A stretch of 64,000 bases of DNA. Source: Odontocerum albicorne (taxonomy: Eukaryota; Arthropoda; Insecta; Trichoptera; Odontoceridae). Numbering within the stretch: the first letter of the stretch is position 1; each line of letters begins with the position of its first letter. The translations under genes were made by a program, and so were the position numbers. The notes beneath the pieces are model-generated. The model made no database searches. It had not been told where the DNA came from and saw nothing but the letters and a program-made list of their open reading frames with translations. Positions 1 through 10,302 of the stretch are shown here, piece after piece. The stretch is from NCBI GenBank assembly GCA_949825065.1, contig OX463847.1, positions 35,907,789 through 35,971,788 of the forward strand, given 5' to 3'.

Positions 1-414
1 CGGAGGTCGTCAATAATATGAATGATATACAGTTTATAACCTGGATCCGCGATATTCCCCCGTGCAGCACTGCGGGCCGAGCTTTTTAGAGCCGGTGAAT
101 CAGCCTCGAGTGATCTCATAACGAAATATAGACTGCGGCTGCTATACTTAGCTATGCAGGTTTTTTCAAGCGACTTCAAGGCAACGAGCTGTTTTCGTAA
201 CAGGAGCGCGGAACCTTTTGTGTTTTTACTTTACAAGCTTTCAAATTTGTAATAAAAATTGTAAATCAAAAACTAAATAATTTTTAAAATGTTAATATTA
301 TATTCAAACGAATTTCATATGTATATCTCTTCGGTTCAACATAAGAAGTCTTTAAATGACAAAGAACTTAAGTCCTTAATTCTTTAAATGATAAAGATAC
401 CAAAATAATGGTAG
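1..414. other. Unassigned leading segment
   Basis: The first 230 bases are richer in G and C than the rest of the neighbourhood, then the sequence becomes AT-rich. No open frame, repeat partner or RNA gene was recognised. The GC-richer part may be the decayed end of a repeat cut by the window edge. Confidence 0.3.
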
Positions 415-600
415 ACTTTTTAACTTCATTTTGTCCCTTCACCTTGTCTCTGAATCAATCCGCGGATCTAATTTTGATGTATTGCGATGATAATTGAGTC
501 AATAATTCCCGAAGCAATTTCAAAGGATAGTCTTGTTGCATTTGAAGTTTTCAGAGGAAATACTAGCAACTTGTTTTGCTGTTTAAAATCTAGGCTTTAA
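415..600 (+). repeat. Interspersed repeat Rep-A, partial copy 1
   Basis: This segment aligns by eye with parts of 2640-2940 and 16260-16530. Shared pieces include the run from tgtcccttcaccttgt through the gcgatgataattgagtcaa block to gcaacttgttttgctgttt. It is a truncated copy of a dispersed family present three times in the first 17 kb. No protein family was recognised in any frame. Confidence 0.65.
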
Positions 601-629
601 ATTGTTACATTTATAATATCTTATCGCTC

Positions 630-1114
630 TGTATGGACGAGTACGAAGTCTCAAGCGATCCTCATTGACAGCCCTCAGCTTCTCGGTAAATTCAACACTG
701 ACTTACTCGCTCCAATATTACTTGATGGCTCTACGAGTATCATACCATTACATCAAACTGTTAAAAACCTAGGAGTGCTAATAGATAACACTCTCATGGC
801 AAGATAAAATAAATGAGGTAAGCCGAAGGATCTTCTTCAGCCTTCATCCCCTTAAAGTGTTACAAAGATTCCTGCCTACTAAAACCAAAATTTTACTCGT
901 ACAATATCTGCTCTTTCCGATTCTGGACTATACGGACGTCTGTTTCTTGGATATTACAAAGGAACAGCAGGACAAATTACAGCTTCTTCAAAATGTTTGT
1001 CTAAGATTTATTTTTAACCTACGAAAGTACGATCATATAATTTCATACCAGAAGGCATTGAATTGGTTGAATGTTAGAAATAGACGCCAAATTCATATAC
1101 TGCATCTATTGTAA
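630..1114 (+). pseudogene. LINE-D reverse transcriptase C-terminal fragment
   Basis: Non-LTR retrotransposon reverse transcriptase remnant. The upstream half reads as a thumb-proximal segment (TKSQAILIDSPQLL, then TVKNLGVLIDNTL) and breaks by stop and frameshift near 806-845. The open part at 857-1114 carries LPTKTKILLVQ, PILDYTDVCFLD and LQLLQNVCLRFIFNLRKYD, the usual region after the catalytic core in Jockey/CR1-like elements. The catalytic YxDD box is absent, so it is 5'-truncated and inactive. A second copy lies on the minus strand at 7150-7560. The family assignment rests on remembered sequence character, not a search. Confidence 0.85.
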
Positions 1115-1455
1115 ACTATCCCTAACTGTCCCGCCGCCCGTTTCAGCTTGTCATGTAACACGTTCATTGCATCCTTAGTGAAGTGGCTGCAATCAATTAT
1201 TTGTACAACTCTTGGATAACCAGACTGCATAGATTTGGCAATCAAAATGGACATTATGTGGATTTTCACGTGACCTAATACAGTGAAGAAATTGTTCTCG
1301 GAATTGTATAGGTTTACTTTTTTGTATTGTTAGATTCTAGATTTTTTTTCTATTGTAAAACATTGCTTACATATCAATGTTAAATTTTATTAGTTGTTGT
1401 TTTTTAACCTTTTGTAATAAAAAGGTCATTTAACAGTTGAAATAAAATAAAAAGT
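1115..1455 (+). repeat. LINE-D 3' UTR and tail
   Basis: This follows the RT fragment directly. Two blocks, atggacattatgtggattttc near 1244 and ttttgtaataaaaaggtca near 1412, recur in the same order at 30208-30480. It ends in an AATAAAATAAAA-rich stretch, as expected for a LINE 3' end. Confidence 0.6.
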
Positions 1456-2260
1456 AAACACGAGGCAGCAATAAGAAAAAGAATTTGGGAGAGACTTGAC
1501 TCCTCCGCAAATACAATAGAATGTTGAGTTCCCCTGAAACTGTTGCCAAGAAATATAAAATATTCTGGATCTTTCTTGTATCTTGTAACACATTTCAATC
1601 TACCAACAAACATATTTAAAGTGGTTTTTTGTTGTTCCTTATCTGATAAACAGTGTCAATAATATTGATGATGAAAATTTCAATATACATATTTTTTCTT
1701 CCATTCTATATGATATTTCTAGAGCTGAGCTGGATGCACTCGAATAAATGATATCTTTTTCTTGCAGTAGAAACATGTACCGCGACGATTAGTGAAGTTA
1801 CAAACAAGCCACGAATTAGGAACTCCCAAATAGACAAATAATACATTACTTTGTTACATCACTAATTAAATTAAACATCATGACACACGTTTCTACCCCC
1901 CCATTTTAAGGGGGTTTTCATGCGGAAAATCTGGTTTATTATAAGAGCAATGTTTAGGTCCAACTAGTGCCACATTTCACCGAAAGTATGTGTGGTTTAT
2001 TGATCTAAATGAAATTTTTTGGTAATTTATTACTGTTTTACTTTTGCTTATGACTTTATGTATCTCTTATGTTTTTACTGCAATTAGTAGAGTCATAAAG
2101 TAATTTATTAATAAATTAAAATTCATTCTTCCTTATTGTTTATTTTAATCACATTATTTCATTTAAGTTATTTTACTTTCTCTTCCTTATTGAAACAAGT
2201 AATTACTTGTTTACTATTTTATTTTGTTTTCTTCTTGCTGTAGATTCTAGATCTGTTTTT
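1456..2260. other. Unassigned AT-rich spacer
   Basis: AT-rich DNA with short homopolymer runs. I saw no coding frame, terminal repeats or clear partner in the window. Confidence 0.3.
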
Positions 2261-2269
2261 TTTTGCATT

Positions 2270-2960
2270 TATTTTTTCTGATTTGTACAGGCCGCTATCC
2301 CACTGTCTCTTTGCCCCCCTGCCTCGTGGTTGGTTCCTATGGGTAAGCTATGAAAATTATACGTGGAATTTAGGGTACATCCATCTTCACCTTTTTGAAG
2401 AAGTAGATCTTGGATATGTTATATTGCGAAAATCATTCCTGGGAGGTAAAGCATCAGCTGTTTTTCCACTTTTTAAGTGGCTTCTTCGCATGTGATGTCC
2501 TGCAGCGATCGCGTGTGTCGCAATGAATGGGATCCTGTCTTTGTCCATTCTGGCCATATGGTCCAGCTAGTACCGCATTTTCTTACTGGGGTATACCCAA
2601 ACTATTGGACTACCTGATTTCCCTCTGGCCATGGGAGATTTAATTGCAAACTCTTAAGCTTCAATCTTGTCCCTTTACCATGTTGCACTTTTTGCAGCCA
2701 CCTGGATCAATACGCAAATCACATTCTATGGTACTGCGATGAAATTCGAGTCAGTTATTTCCGAAGAGAACTCCACTCAGCCTTACATCGTTTCATCTTC
2801 GGACCAATTGGCTACTCCGACCAAGTAGCGTCAAATGATGGTTTTGTTGCATTTAAAGTTTTCTGTGAAAGTACTGGCAACTTGCTGGGCTGTTTGAACT
2901 CCAGGCGTTAAGCCATTTTATAAGAAAAGTTCTACTGAGTTGCGAGTCATTTTCTTTCTC
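2270..2960 (+). repeat. Interspersed repeat Rep-A, longest copy
   Basis: This is the best preserved copy of the family seen at 415-600 and 16150-16560. Shared landmarks are the rule-like ggatcaat block, the tactgcgatgaaattcgagtca block, and the run ending in gcaacttgctgggctgttt. The 70-residue open frame at 2283-2495 has no recognised domain. Possibly a retroelement untranslated region; identity unknown. Confidence 0.65.
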
Positions 2961-3019
2961 CCGTGATTTCGGACCTTAAGTCCGTCGTCACTACTATTAT
3001 TTTCTCACTCAGTTGTGTC

Positions 3020-3370
3020 GCTACTAGAGAAGGAGTTCTCCTATTTCTTTGAATCTTTCGATATTTCATTTACTTTGTCCGACCACACTTTTATCCATCG
3101 TTATCTTCCATGATCCTTATTCCAGCTTGCATCGTAACATACTATTATATATATTAGTTAATTCAGTATTTCGTCATCTCATCCGTTCAACATATCCAAA
3201 CAACCCCAACGTGCTCTTTTTCCATCAACTTAATACATCAGTTTTTCTCTTAATAATTACATTTATTATTCTATCATACATCGACACATGACACATTTTT
3301 CTCAATGCAAGCATTTCCACCGCATTTACTTGGCTTCGTTCATTCATTTCACTCCCATTTCATTGGCACT
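3020..3370 (-). pseudogene. LINE-F RT tail, decayed copy
   Basis: It aligns with the minus-strand LINE-F copies at 39690-40150 and 10303-10646, sharing the run that includes tattctatcatacat, the tctcaatgcaagcatttccac block and tcactcccatttca. All frames are broken. Identified by nucleotide similarity to better copies. Confidence 0.6.
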
Positions 3371-3424
3371 AAGACACTGGCACTATTTCAAATAATATTA
3401 AATGAATAAAAATAACACTATAAT

Positions 3425-3690
3425 AAGTTTGAAAGACGTCGTTTTTAATTTATTTTCAAAGCAAACATATATTTAAAAAAATGAAAAAACCATGAAAAGT
3501 ATTAACAGGTGTTGATTTTAATTTATTTACATGATAAAAATAAAATTAAATGAACGTATCATAAATACTATTGACAGACGTTCTTTTTCATTTACAATAC
3601 TTAACACGATAAAAAATAAAATACAAAAAAAGCATTGTCAAACGTTCTTTTTCATTTATTTACATGACATAAACTAAACGACAAAGAACG
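3425..3690. repeat. Degenerate AT-rich tandem repeat, about 70 bp unit
   Basis: Roughly four diverged units, each with a (c)agacgttctttttcattt-like core followed by a spacer rich in ataaaaataaaat. Units start near 3431, 3506, 3573 and 3638. Confidence 0.55.
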
Positions 3691-3850
3691 GGCTATGAAA
3701 ACTTCTGACAGACAAAAACAGTATAATGTATAATATAACATTTTCATATAAAATGGATCTGGGTTTGTTGAGTGTCCTGTCATTCGTTTTGACCTAACAT
3801 AGTAAACTAAGCTTTCGCGTATACTCGTATCTTACCAGTGTCAACTAATT
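3690..3850 (-). repeat. LINE-A 3' UTR fragment
   Basis: The blocks atggatctgggtttg and agtaaactaagcttt match the minus-strand copy at 30110-30165 and the plus-strand copies at 7010-7080 and 9150-9220. At 3832-3839 it carries TACTCGTA where the sibling at 30165 has plain TA (see findings). Confidence 0.65.
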
Positions 3851-4190
3851 AATATTATTTCAGAATAAGTATCACTTTCATTGGCTAGGAGTGTTTCATA
3901 TAACGATTTTTTATATACATACATATATATTATCACAACATACCCCTTGCGAGGTAGATAGAGATGACAAATCTCCATACTTTTTTATCCAAGCAGACAA
4001 CTTTCGCTTCCTCTACATTCATACATCCCGTAATGAAAAATAATTCCATTTTAAATATTTTTTTGTACTGCGTTATACGAGTAAAATCCTCTTGAGAGGG
4101 CGATTTTTTTTTTTTTAATATTTAAGTATTGTATTGTTGATTGAATTTAATTAATAGTATTTGATTTTTATACTTCGTTCTATTAAACAA
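3851..4190. other. Unassigned AT-rich spacer
   Basis: No gene or repeat partner recognised. It includes a TACGAGTA octamer at 4076-4083. Confidence 0.3.
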
Positions 4191-4231
4191 TACGTCAGTC
4201 TCTTTATGCATCATATATGATGCATAGAAGT

Positions 4232-4858
4232 TGAAAGTGATATGTATCCTGTATTGTAAGTATCATAGACAGTGATATGTATCCTGCGTTACGTCATTGA
4301 AATATCATTGAAAGTGATATATATCCTGTATTGCGTCATTGAAACATCATTGAAAGTGATAAGTATCCTGTATTGTAAATATCATTGAAAGTGACATGTA
4401 CCCTGTATTGTAAGTATAATTGGAAGTGACATGTATCCTGTATTGTAAGTATCATTGACAGTGATATGTATCCTGTGTTGCGTCATTGAAATATCATTGA
4501 AAGTGATATGTATCCTGTATTGCGTCATTGAAACATCATTGAAAGTGATATGTATCCTGTATTGTAAATATCATTGAAAGTGACATGTACCCTGTATTGT
4601 AAGTATAATTGAAAGTAACATGTATCCTGTATTGTAAGTATCATTGACAGTGATATGTATCCTGTATTGTGTCATTGAAACATCATTGAAAGTGATATGT
4701 ATCCTGTATTGTAAATATCATTGAAAGTGATATGTACCCTGTATTGTAAGTATAATTGGAAGTGACATGTATCCTGTATTGTAAGTATCACTGAAAGTAA
4801 TATATATCCTGTATTGTAAGTATCATTGAAAGTGATATGTATCCTGTATTGTAAGTTT
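4232..4858. repeat. 35/43-bp satellite array
   Basis: About 17 units built on gtgatatgtatcctgtattg. Short units are about 35 bp (joined by taagtatcattgaaa). Long units are about 43 bp (joined by gcgtcattgaaacatcattg). The two lengths recur in a patterned order, which suggests higher-order duplication of several units at once. Confidence 0.9.
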
Positions 4859-5029
4859 TTTTGAAAGATATTGATACGAGTACATTATTCTTTGTTTTTC
4901 AATTTACTGTGATATGTGAAGGGCACTCAAGTGTCGTTCATTTTGTTAACAAATAAATAAATAATATGCATAGTTTCTGTTATCTTCGTTCCACCTTTTT
5001 TCATACATTGGAGCTCCACATGTTTTACC

Positions 5030-5450
5030 TTAGTACACGAATCTCCACAGCATTAATCTCACTTATATAATTCTACTAAATCCAAGCTTCACTTCCATTC
5101 GTCAAGATAAGTACTAACACACTAGCATATATTTTGATGAGAGGTACATATACATAAACGATGACGCCATCTCTTTGTCGGGATAGGCTGAATGGACAAA
5201 GCGCCAGACTTATCTACCACAACACATATAAATCGCCTCTTATAAATTCAAACACCTTCTCATATAATTACTATAATTTCTCTAACTTTTTATATTTCTT
5301 TCTTTCAAAACAGTATTCACCTGATTCATACATAAATTCCTTGGTCAACCTTACCCCCCCCCCTTCCTCTTTCATTTGCACTATTTATTTGTTTATGGGA
5401 GGAATTGTCAAAATTTTGTATTTATTAGTAAAATAAATATTGAAAAGATT
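5030..5450 (-). pseudogene. LINE-F RT tail, decayed copy
   Basis: The motif tctttgtcgggataggc at 5170 followed by acaaagcgccagact matches the LINE-F copies at 10316 and 39710, where the reverse strand encodes the end of the RT region. No frame is intact. Confidence 0.6.
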
Positions 5451-5459
5451 TTTTTAATT

Positions 5460-5900
5460 TTTCGGGCATATCGAGGGAACAACTTGGGCGATGCAATCTA
5501 TAAAGGCTACAGAGATGTTCGTAAGATCTATTTAGATGGCTTGGTCCATGAAATAGCGCAGTGAGTGCTGAAATAAAGCTGCAGAGGTGAATACTGAGTA
5601 GAGGGGCGGAGAAGAGGTGAGAAGGAGTGTAGACGCTGAAGGTGCTTCACCTCTCGGCATTGTCCGGACCCGGATGTAGAAGCCGCCGCCACTGTCATGG
5701 CCGGCAGTCTTCCTGTGCTTACCATTGCTCATCCGATTGGTTCTTTAGTTCGTAAGGTAAGACTTCTATCCCAAGATCCAGCTTTTTACAGCAACTGGTA
5801 CTGTCAGAGAATCTTCGCAATACGCCATTGAAAGACTAATTAACACTTATGGAGTTCAAATAAGTTCTTGCCACAGGAAGAGGGTTCATAAGTAAATTAC
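5460..5900 (+). other. GC-rich patch with a 45-codon open frame
   Basis: A GC-rich stretch (5570-5760) sits in AT-rich flanks. An ATG at 5697-5699 in a favourable context (tcATGGcc) opens a frame reading MAGSLPVLTIAHPIGSLVRK up to 5756. There the sequence AAG/GTAAGA matches a 5' splice-site consensus. Without splicing, the frame runs on to a TGA near 5833. I recognise no family. It could be a relic first exon or an unknown repeat fragment. Confidence 0.25.
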
Positions 5901-6069
5901 GGATTTTTCTCGAGGTTGATAAGTAAATTGTATAAGAGATGCAAAGAGAAAGATCTGATTGCTAGAAAAGGGTGAAAGGGAAAGTAAATAGATATTTGGG
6001 TGAGCAATGAAACATTAGAGCAGGTTATGGGATTTTGCGATTTGTCGAGATGATGAAAAAGCTACGACG

Positions 6070-6340
6070 GGTATCGGATGCGTGTAGCGATAAGAAACAA
6101 AGTCAATGGGTCACTTAAATATTTATTCTCGAACCGGGCAGTACCAAAATCTGTTAAGGTGGTAGTATACGACAGTCATCATAACAGTATTTTTGTACCA
6201 ATTTTGAAGTATGAGAGTGAAACGTAGATTTGGAAAGAGACTAAAAGAAGCCGAACAAACGCTAGCTTACACATCAGAGATCTGAACTCTTACAATGAGG
6301 GACGAAAGAGTTCTCGATAACTTTGAGAGAAAGGTTTCCA
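6070..6340 (+). pseudogene. LINE-F RT fragment
   Basis: From about 6078 the frame reads MRVAIRNKVNGSLKYLFSN, then VFVPILKYESET, a stop, and WKETKRSRTN. It is the part of the LINE-F RT that in the copy at 10308-10646 reads FVPMLVYGSETWTW. One in-frame TAG replaces the expected tryptophan codon. Truncated at both ends. Confidence 0.7.
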
Positions 6341-6354
6341 GTGATTCTTAGAAT

Positions 6355-6800
6355 GATCTTTTAATTATTTATTTAAAACTTCATTGTAAATTAATCTGTC
6401 GGGCATATTGCCAGGTGGCAATCCAACCAACCAGACAAAAATAAATAAAATAAGTTACATGATCGCAAAAAGTATTCAAATAATTATTCACCTTTACAAA
6501 ATGTATGAATAATATAAATACATAGTAAAAATAAAAATAAGATATCATTAATCTAAGGAAAAGTAAGGGATGTAGGAGAGGAATGAAAAATCAGGAATGA
6601 AACACGTTGTATTTATTGATTAGAAACGAAGAGTTTTTTTCAGTAGCTTTTAAAAACATGTCAATGATGGAGCGAGTCTAACATTGGTTTGTGACTGGTT
6701 CCAGAGTATCACTGCATGGAAAGTAAAGGATGATGTAAAAAAATAAGAGTGGTGAACTGGAAAAGCCGATAAACAATCTCTGCAGAGCGTTTGAGCATAG
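6355..6800 (-). pseudogene. LINE-B ORF tail and 3' UTR
   Basis: The reverse strand of 6640-6790 reads as a LINE ORF2 C-terminus (SFTFHAVILWNQS, then RLAPSLTCF). The sequence at 6361-6600 is the 3' UTR and matches 31571-31670 plus 32945-33110. The terminal part, in the reverse sense, reads ctggttggttggattgccac and resembles the SINE-1 tail, suggesting LINE-B and SINE-1 share a 3' recognition end. Confidence 0.7.
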
Positions 6801-6829
6801 CGCAAATCCATGATCGAACAGAAGCTGAA

Positions 6830-7150
6830 TATTTTCAGCGAGATAAGGTGCAGTTAAGGATTTTATACAATAGTGAGAGTATATGAACTTTCCGTCTATT
6901 TCTTACGTTCAATCAGTTCAGCTACTTCTGATATGTGATTCAATAAAGGTAAAGGTAGGAAAACCAATTAGACAGTCGATCGGAGCGTGGTTGTTCTCAG
7001 TGAGATACAAGCAAAAGCCTAGTTTACTGGGGATACTACAAATGAAAGGCAACAAACCCAGATCCATTAAAATTGTATGTCCAAATTAAATTACCTGTTG
7101 TTTTTTCGCAAATTATGTATATTTCTTGTCATGTGTAATAATAAATAAAT
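6830..7150 (+). repeat. LINE-A ORF end and 3' UTR
   Basis: The block gacagtcgatcggagcgtgg is followed by tctcagtgagatacaagc and ends in ttgtcatgtgtaataataaa. The same order is seen at 8790-9290, where it follows a LINE ORF tail. The (AATAAA)n-like end marks the 3' terminus. It abuts the LINE-D fragment in the opposite orientation. Confidence 0.75.
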
Positions 7151-7560
7151 AAAAAAAATAAAAAGATAGTACTTTCACAGGTTGAGAATAAATCTTAGAC
7201 AAACACTTTGAAGACGCTGTAATTTGTTTAGCTGTTCTCCCGTTATATCCAAATAACATACGTCCACAAAGTCGAAAATTGAAAAATGCAGAGATTGCAC
7301 AAGCAAACTTTTGGTTTAAGTAGGCAGAAATCTTTGCAATACTTTAAGATAATGAAGGCTGAAGAAGATCCTTCAGCTTAATCATTTATTTGATCACACC
7401 ATGAAAGATTGTTATCTATTAACACTTCTAAGTTTTTAACTGTTTTATTTAATGGTATGATAGAGCTATCGAGTAAATTGGGAAGAAATAAACCAGCGTT
7501 GAATATACTAAGAAGCTGAGGGTTGTCAATGAGGATTGCTTGAGACTTCGTAGGATTAAT
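7150..7560 (-). pseudogene. LINE-D RT C-terminal fragment
   Basis: The reverse strand reads PTKSQAILIDNPQLL, IIPLNKTVKNLEVLIDNN, then FDFVDVCYLDITGEQLNKLQ and SVCLRFILNL. These match, piece by piece, the plus-strand copy at 630-1114. Stops and frameshifts (near 7375 and 7300) make it non-coding. Confidence 0.85.
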
Positions 7561-7776
7561 TAGTCAGTCTTTCCACATGAAGAAAGTCTCGAGATAGAAA
7601 GAACAATGTAATTAGTGAAATTATAAAGTCATCACCTTTTAGTGTGTGTCCTAGTAGGACGTGTTGATGATGTTGATGTTGACATCTCTGTATTCGCTTT
7701 AGTCGAATTCTGTGTTCCTTTTCGTTCAGGGTCATCAATTTAGCGGGATGCTTAATTTGATACGTCGTGATGATTT

Positions 7777-8209
7777 TGATTTGTTTGTATTTAAAATAAA
7801 ATACGTCGATTCAGGAAAGCGGGAAGTGAGAGTGAATAATCAATAAATAGTAAACAGCGATGAATGGTCAAGTGAATAATAACAAGTGCTCTTTATTCAA
7901 CGATAAGTAGGTATATATAGAATTTCAGAACGGGACGCGTGACTGCGTCCGCGGTATATCTCGATCTCACTCCTGCGCGTGCTGAGGTGGTCGCAAGCGC
8001 TGCGGATAATACAGTGGGTAGGATATTTATTGTCGAAACGGCGAGACGTCGTGATATGTTCTCTTTCTACCTTGAAATGCGCTTTAAATATTATTTGCGT
8101 GTAAACAGTGTTGACGTTCTGGTATGTGACAATTGTACATATCCAGAGGTTGATTCATCGGTCGTTGACCCTGCGTGTTGACAATATTTAGGGACGTGGG
8201 TACCCTACA
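7777..8209 (-). mobile_element. Candidate solo LTR
   Basis: On the reverse strand the segment begins TGTAGGGTACCC at 8209. It holds a GC-richer promoter-like region with tctatatata near 7920, and a polyadenylation-like GAATAAAGAGC about 20 bases further on, an order typical of insect Gypsy-type LTRs. The distal boundary is uncertain (a plus-strand TGT at 7777 is one option) and no target duplication was found. The 80-codon frame at 7939-8181 is taken as a by-product. Confidence 0.4.
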
Positions 8210-8268
8210 ACCTTAACACAAAAACACATACTACAGGTTTCCCAAAAATTGATTATAAAACTAATTAA

Positions 8269-8509
8269 CCCTTCAGGCCCGTAAGCCTAAAACATTTTTT
8301 CAGTCCCAGGGACGTTTAATTTTTTTTATGGAGATCGTTTTTAACGAAATCGTTAAACCATTGCTCACATAAATAGATGATAAAACAGGGCACTGTTTTC
8401 ATCCATCCTTGTGTGCGATTTTTGGTGCGCGTGCGGTGCACGTCATACGTCCGTATGGGGAGTTTTAGTTTTGATGCGCGTCCGGTGCACGTCATACGTG
8501 CCTGAAGGG
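8269..8509. mobile_element. piggyBac-type MITE, 241 bp
   Basis: The terminal inverted repeats CCCTTCAGGC and GCCTGAAGGG abut TTAA on the left (8265-8268) and TTAG on the right (8510-8513). A TTAA target is the hallmark of the piggyBac superfamily; the right copy has one changed base. An internal block, ggtgcacgtcatacgt, occurs twice (near 8426 and 8485). No coding capacity. Confidence 0.75.
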
Positions 8510-8514
8510 TTAGT

Positions 8515-8787
8515 AAACTTCCTGCCCGGTATTCCACAGCGGAGCTTTTCAGGGACTATCGGGTCCTGAACATAGCTAATTTACATCTCAAATCCATTAT
8601 CTGGCACTATCATCGAGAGGAAGAGAAGATGCAGACTCATCAGAGACACATGACACGCATGGCAACTGATCAAATGTTCACCATCCCTAGAGTTAAAACA
8701 TATTTTGCCCAAAGGCAATATGCCTATTTAGCTCCCATGACATACAATGGGGTGCCGAATCCAATAAAGGCAAAGGGAGGAAAATAA
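8515..8787 (+). pseudogene. LINE-A ORF2 C-terminus
   Basis: An uninterrupted frame reads RYSTAELFRDYRVLNIANLH, then TIPRVKTYFAQRQYAYLAP and TYNGVPNPIK, ending at TAA 8785-8787. This is the familiar extreme C-terminal segment of Jockey/CR1-type non-LTR retrotransposon proteins (the x-x-Y-x-x-P-x-x-YN-x-L-P-x-x-I-K pattern). The upstream catalytic part is missing. The LINE-A 3' UTR follows immediately. Confidence 0.75.
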
Positions 8788-9290
8788 TTTAGGCAGTCGA
8801 TCGGAGCGTGGTTGTTATTGCGACAGGAGTTTGAGTAATTGGGCTTGCAAGATGAATGACTTGTGGAAAAGGTTTGTGTGAGCTCTTGAGTGTGATGTTT
8901 TTTATTGTTTTATATTTTTATATATTTTTGTTTTTATTTTTATGATTATCTGCGGTATACTGTGGGATGAATGTTTTTGGTCTGTCTAGAGTGATGAAGT
9001 TTGAGGAGTTTGATTTCGCGTGATGTATACATATGTAATTGAGTGTCATTGTTGGTCAGGTTGATGAGAATGTGCAACGGGGGTTTATAAAATCAAAAAT
9101 CGGAAAGAAGTATCGATTTATTTTTTTCATGCTATATGTCCTCAGTGAGAAACAGGCAAAAGTCTAGTTTACTGGGGGCACGACAAATGAAAGGCCACAA
9201 ACCCAGATCCATTAAAATTGTGTGTCCAAATTAAATAACCAGTTGTTTTTTCGCAAATTATGTATATTTCTTGTCATGTATAAAATAAAT
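8788..9290 (+). repeat. LINE-A 3' UTR with internal 326-bp insertion
   Basis: Left part 8790-8810 and right part 9137-9290 together equal the uninterrupted UTR at 6955-7145. The join corresponds to gtggttgt/tctcagtgag in the 6.9-kb copy. The DNA in between (8811-9136) has no counterpart there, so it is an insertion; it is T-rich in the middle and has no obvious terminal repeats. Confidence 0.75.
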
Positions 9291-10002
9291 AAAATAAAAT
9301 CTATTATTAAATATTCAAATATGGAATACAACAAAGTTAAAGCCAAATCTCTGATGATTTTGAATAATTCACAAAAAAAAATACACCATAAATGTTTGCG
9401 TTACCTGATAGAGAGTAAGAGCTCTGTTTGACTGAAAATAAAATATACAACATACAAACCTATGAATATACCATCCATTTATTCAGTAAATTGTTGTGCA
9501 TCAAAGAATATCCAACAAATTTATGATGGTTTGTTGTGAATTTTGAAAGATATTCTGTCGAACAGAGAATATTAGAATGGAGTAATATTATATGGAGTAT
9601 TGTTTACTTATTATGTCACTAAGATCCTCGTCTTTATATTTAGCACAAGACTACACACGCCTTCTTCTATTTCGTCATCGCTGCCATCGCCAGGAGACTA
9701 AATCATGCTGAGTTGATGACGTTGCTGAAAAACCAGATTGTTCCGAATAGAACTCAAACCAGGATCATCAAATGGTTTTTTATTCACTTGAGTTAAGCTG
9801 TATACTTGGATGGTAGCCCCTTCTTTATCTTATTTACATCTATTTTATCCATGTACACAATTTTGATGTTTTCTTTCCGCCTCCTTCCAAATATATTTTT
9901 TACTTAGTAAATTGTATATAGCGCTGTTTCCTGACCATTACGAAAACCTCAAACGCGCTTCATAACCAGCTCAACCTATTAAACAAATAAGGGGGTCAAA
10001 AG
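9291..10002. other. Unassigned spacer
   Basis: AT-rich. The short open frames lack recognisable domains. No repeat partner was spotted. Confidence 0.3.
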
Positions 10003-10012
10003 ACTCCAATGT

Positions 10013-10163
10013 TACTAATAACAGCGCCATTTGTAATCTTAAATTCATATGTAAAATTATCTAAGAGTAAAACCAGTTCGAAAGTGAAACCGACAGGAAT
10101 TGAACCTGGGGCACCCGCTTGCTTAGCGTGAATATTAACCGTTAGACCACGGTGGCCAAATAT
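10013..10163 (-). repeat. SINE-3 copy
   Basis: The reverse strand has a tRNA-like head: tggtctaacggttaatattc (A-box region) and a B-box-like ggttcaattcc. The downstream block ggttttactcttagataatt is shared with 17690-17720. Other copies are at 17616-17730 and 55290-55375. The head lacks a closed acceptor stem, so it is not called a tRNA gene. Confidence 0.75.
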
Positions 10164-10302
10164 ATTGGTAACACATTTTTTTCTTAGTGCACGCGTCTCC
10201 AAAGTATTAATCTTACTTTTATCCTTCTTAAGTAGTTAAGAAGTAGTTTGAGGGGAGGGTGCTCTCTAAACGGCGCTATATAAATTTTCATACGTACATA
10301 CA

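Noticed and set aside
4232..4858. CRISPR-like direct repeats
   Set aside because: Units are contiguous with no unique spacers and the DNA is eukaryotic.
7939..8181. 80-codon forward frame as a gene
   Set aside because: Lies inside the candidate LTR, antisense to its promoter-like signals, with no domain.
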